From Salisediminibacterium halotolerans (GTDB taxonomy: Bacteria > Bacillota > Bacilli > Bacillales > Salisediminibacteriaceae): a stretch of DNA of 64,000 nucleotides. Numbering within the stretch: position 1 is the first letter of the stretch; the number at the start of each line of letters is the position of its first letter. Below are positions 63,542 to 64,000 of this stretch, in pieces. The notes beneath the pieces were generated by a model. It was given only the letters and a program-made list of their open reading frames with translations. It searched no databases and was not told the origin of the DNA. A program made the translations under genes and the position numbers. The DNA is taken from NCBI RefSeq assembly GCF_003814815.1, contig NZ_RKQQ01000002.1, positions 434,001 to 498,000 of the forward strand, given 5' to 3'.

Positions 63542-64000
63542 GTGAAAGCACTTATAGTGATCGATTATACGAATGATTTTGTGGCAGATAACGGGGTTTT
63601 ATCTTGCGGTGAACCCGGACAAGCGATTGACGGTCGTTTGGCTGAATTGATGGCTCTTTTTATTGATACGGAAGACTACATCGTCTTAGCAGCAGATAAA
63701 CACGAGCAAGACGATCGGTATCATCCTGAACGGTTGTTATTTCCTCCGCACAACCTTACCGGCACATCCGGCAGAGAACTTTACGGCGAATTCGGACAAT
63801 TCGTAAACAGGTTGGATCAAGATCAACAGTCTTTTTACTATTGGATGGACAAAACGAGATACAGTGCTTTTGCCGGGACTGATTTAGAATTAAAGTTGCG
63901 TGAAAGGGGCATTACTGAACTTCATTTAACCGGAGTATGCACGGATATTTGTGTCTTGCATACGGCAGTGGATGCTTATAACAAAGGGTTTGATATCGTT
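63542..64000 (+). CDS. Nicotinamidase/isochorismatase-type cysteine hydrolase, 3' end cut by window
   Basis: A frame open from GTG 63542, after AAGGGGGT, to the window end (153 codons). The start LIVIDYTNDFV carries the catalytic aspartate near residue 8. DKTRYSAFAGTDLE near 104 supplies the lysine, and GVCTDICVLHTAVDAYNKG near 129 supplies the cysteine nucleophile. A metal site like that of nicotinamidase is plausible at DKHEQDD near 54. PncA (nicotinamide to nicotinate) is the likeliest role, but isochorismatase-like hydrolases of unknown substrate are alternatives. Confidence 0.82.
   Translation, partial: MKALIVIDYTNDFVADNGVLSCGEPGQAIDGRLAELMALFIDTEDYIVLAADKHEQDDRYHPERLLFPPHNLTGTSGRELYGEFGQFVNRLDQDQQSFYYWMDKTRYSAFAGTDLELKLRERGITELHLTGVCTDICVLHTAVDAYNKGFDIV

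Overview
This 64 kb window is a conserved chromosomal core segment from a low-to-mid GC Bacillaceae. Gene order follows the Bacillus subtilis gudB-to-yppE region almost gene by gene: gudB, ypdA, prsW, ypfA, cmk, ypfD, fni, der, gpsA, yphE, yphF, hbs, folE(mtrA)-mtrB, hepS-menG-hepT-ndk, cheR, aroC-aroB-aroH, trpEDC-FB-A, hisC-tyrA-aroA, ypiA-ypiB-ypiF, qcrABC, ypjA, yitT, ypjD-dapB-mgsA-bshB1-bshA-cca-birA, panBCD, dinG, ypmA-ypmB-aspB-asnS-dnaD-nth, and ponA-recU on the other strand. The departures from that order are informative. The sporulation and germination genes expected between prsW and ypfA (sleB, ypeB) and between yphF and hbs (spoIVA) are missing, which hints at a non-sporulating or reduced-sporulation lineage. 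Acidic, Asn/Glu/Asp-rich tails on PonA and QcrC and an acidic stretch in YpmB fit a salt- or alkali-adapted organism. This is an inference from family knowledge and composition; no species is claimed.

Layout. Bases 1-3839 hold a truncated B12-binding regulator, glutamate dehydrogenase, bacillithiol-disulfide reductase and asparaginase. Bases 3864-12492 hold PrsW, a small zinc-ribbon protein, a c-di-GMP-binding PilZ protein, cmk-plsC, an S1-domain protein, fni, der, plsY and gpsA. Bases 12680-20643 hold yphE/yphF, HU, folE, the TRAP gene mtrB and a menaquinone cluster. In that cluster three futalosine-route-type genes (a UbiA-family prenyltransferase, a UbiX-type flavin prenyltransferase, mqnA) sit between menG and hepT. 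Bases 21171-34452 are the aromatic amino acid supraoperon. Its trp section starts with a clear TRAP-binding attenuator leader and carries a single reading frame fusing TrpF to TrpB. Bases 34471-41552 hold ypiA/B/F, the qcr cytochrome b6c operon, ypjA, a YugP-type protease and a YitT protein. Bases 41702-47223 are one long operon from ypjD to birA that includes bacillithiol synthesis (bshB1, bshA), linking functionally to YpdA at the window start. Bases 47224-49558 are panBCD with a leader that looks like an attenuator. Bases 49667-58567 hold dinG, an mtaD-type deaminase, ypmA/B, aspB, asnS, dnaD and nth. Bases 59105-62484 are recU-ponA on the minus strand. The right end holds yppE, a probable lipoprotein and the start of a nicotinamidase-like hydrolase.

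The most unusual structure is a dispersed intergenic element present twice, at 20707-21063 after ndk and 58633-59060 after nth. Both copies have the same orientation, inverted termini based on TGTAGACAAA, and two internal structured domains whose stems show compensatory changes between copies. Each copy is flanked on both sides by a terminator-like hairpin whose sequence is specific to that locus. No transposase is encoded. It behaves like a mobile or converted structured repeat, or a structured 3' RNA, built into or around Rho-independent terminators.

No rRNA, tRNA, CRISPR array or complete insertion sequence was seen.
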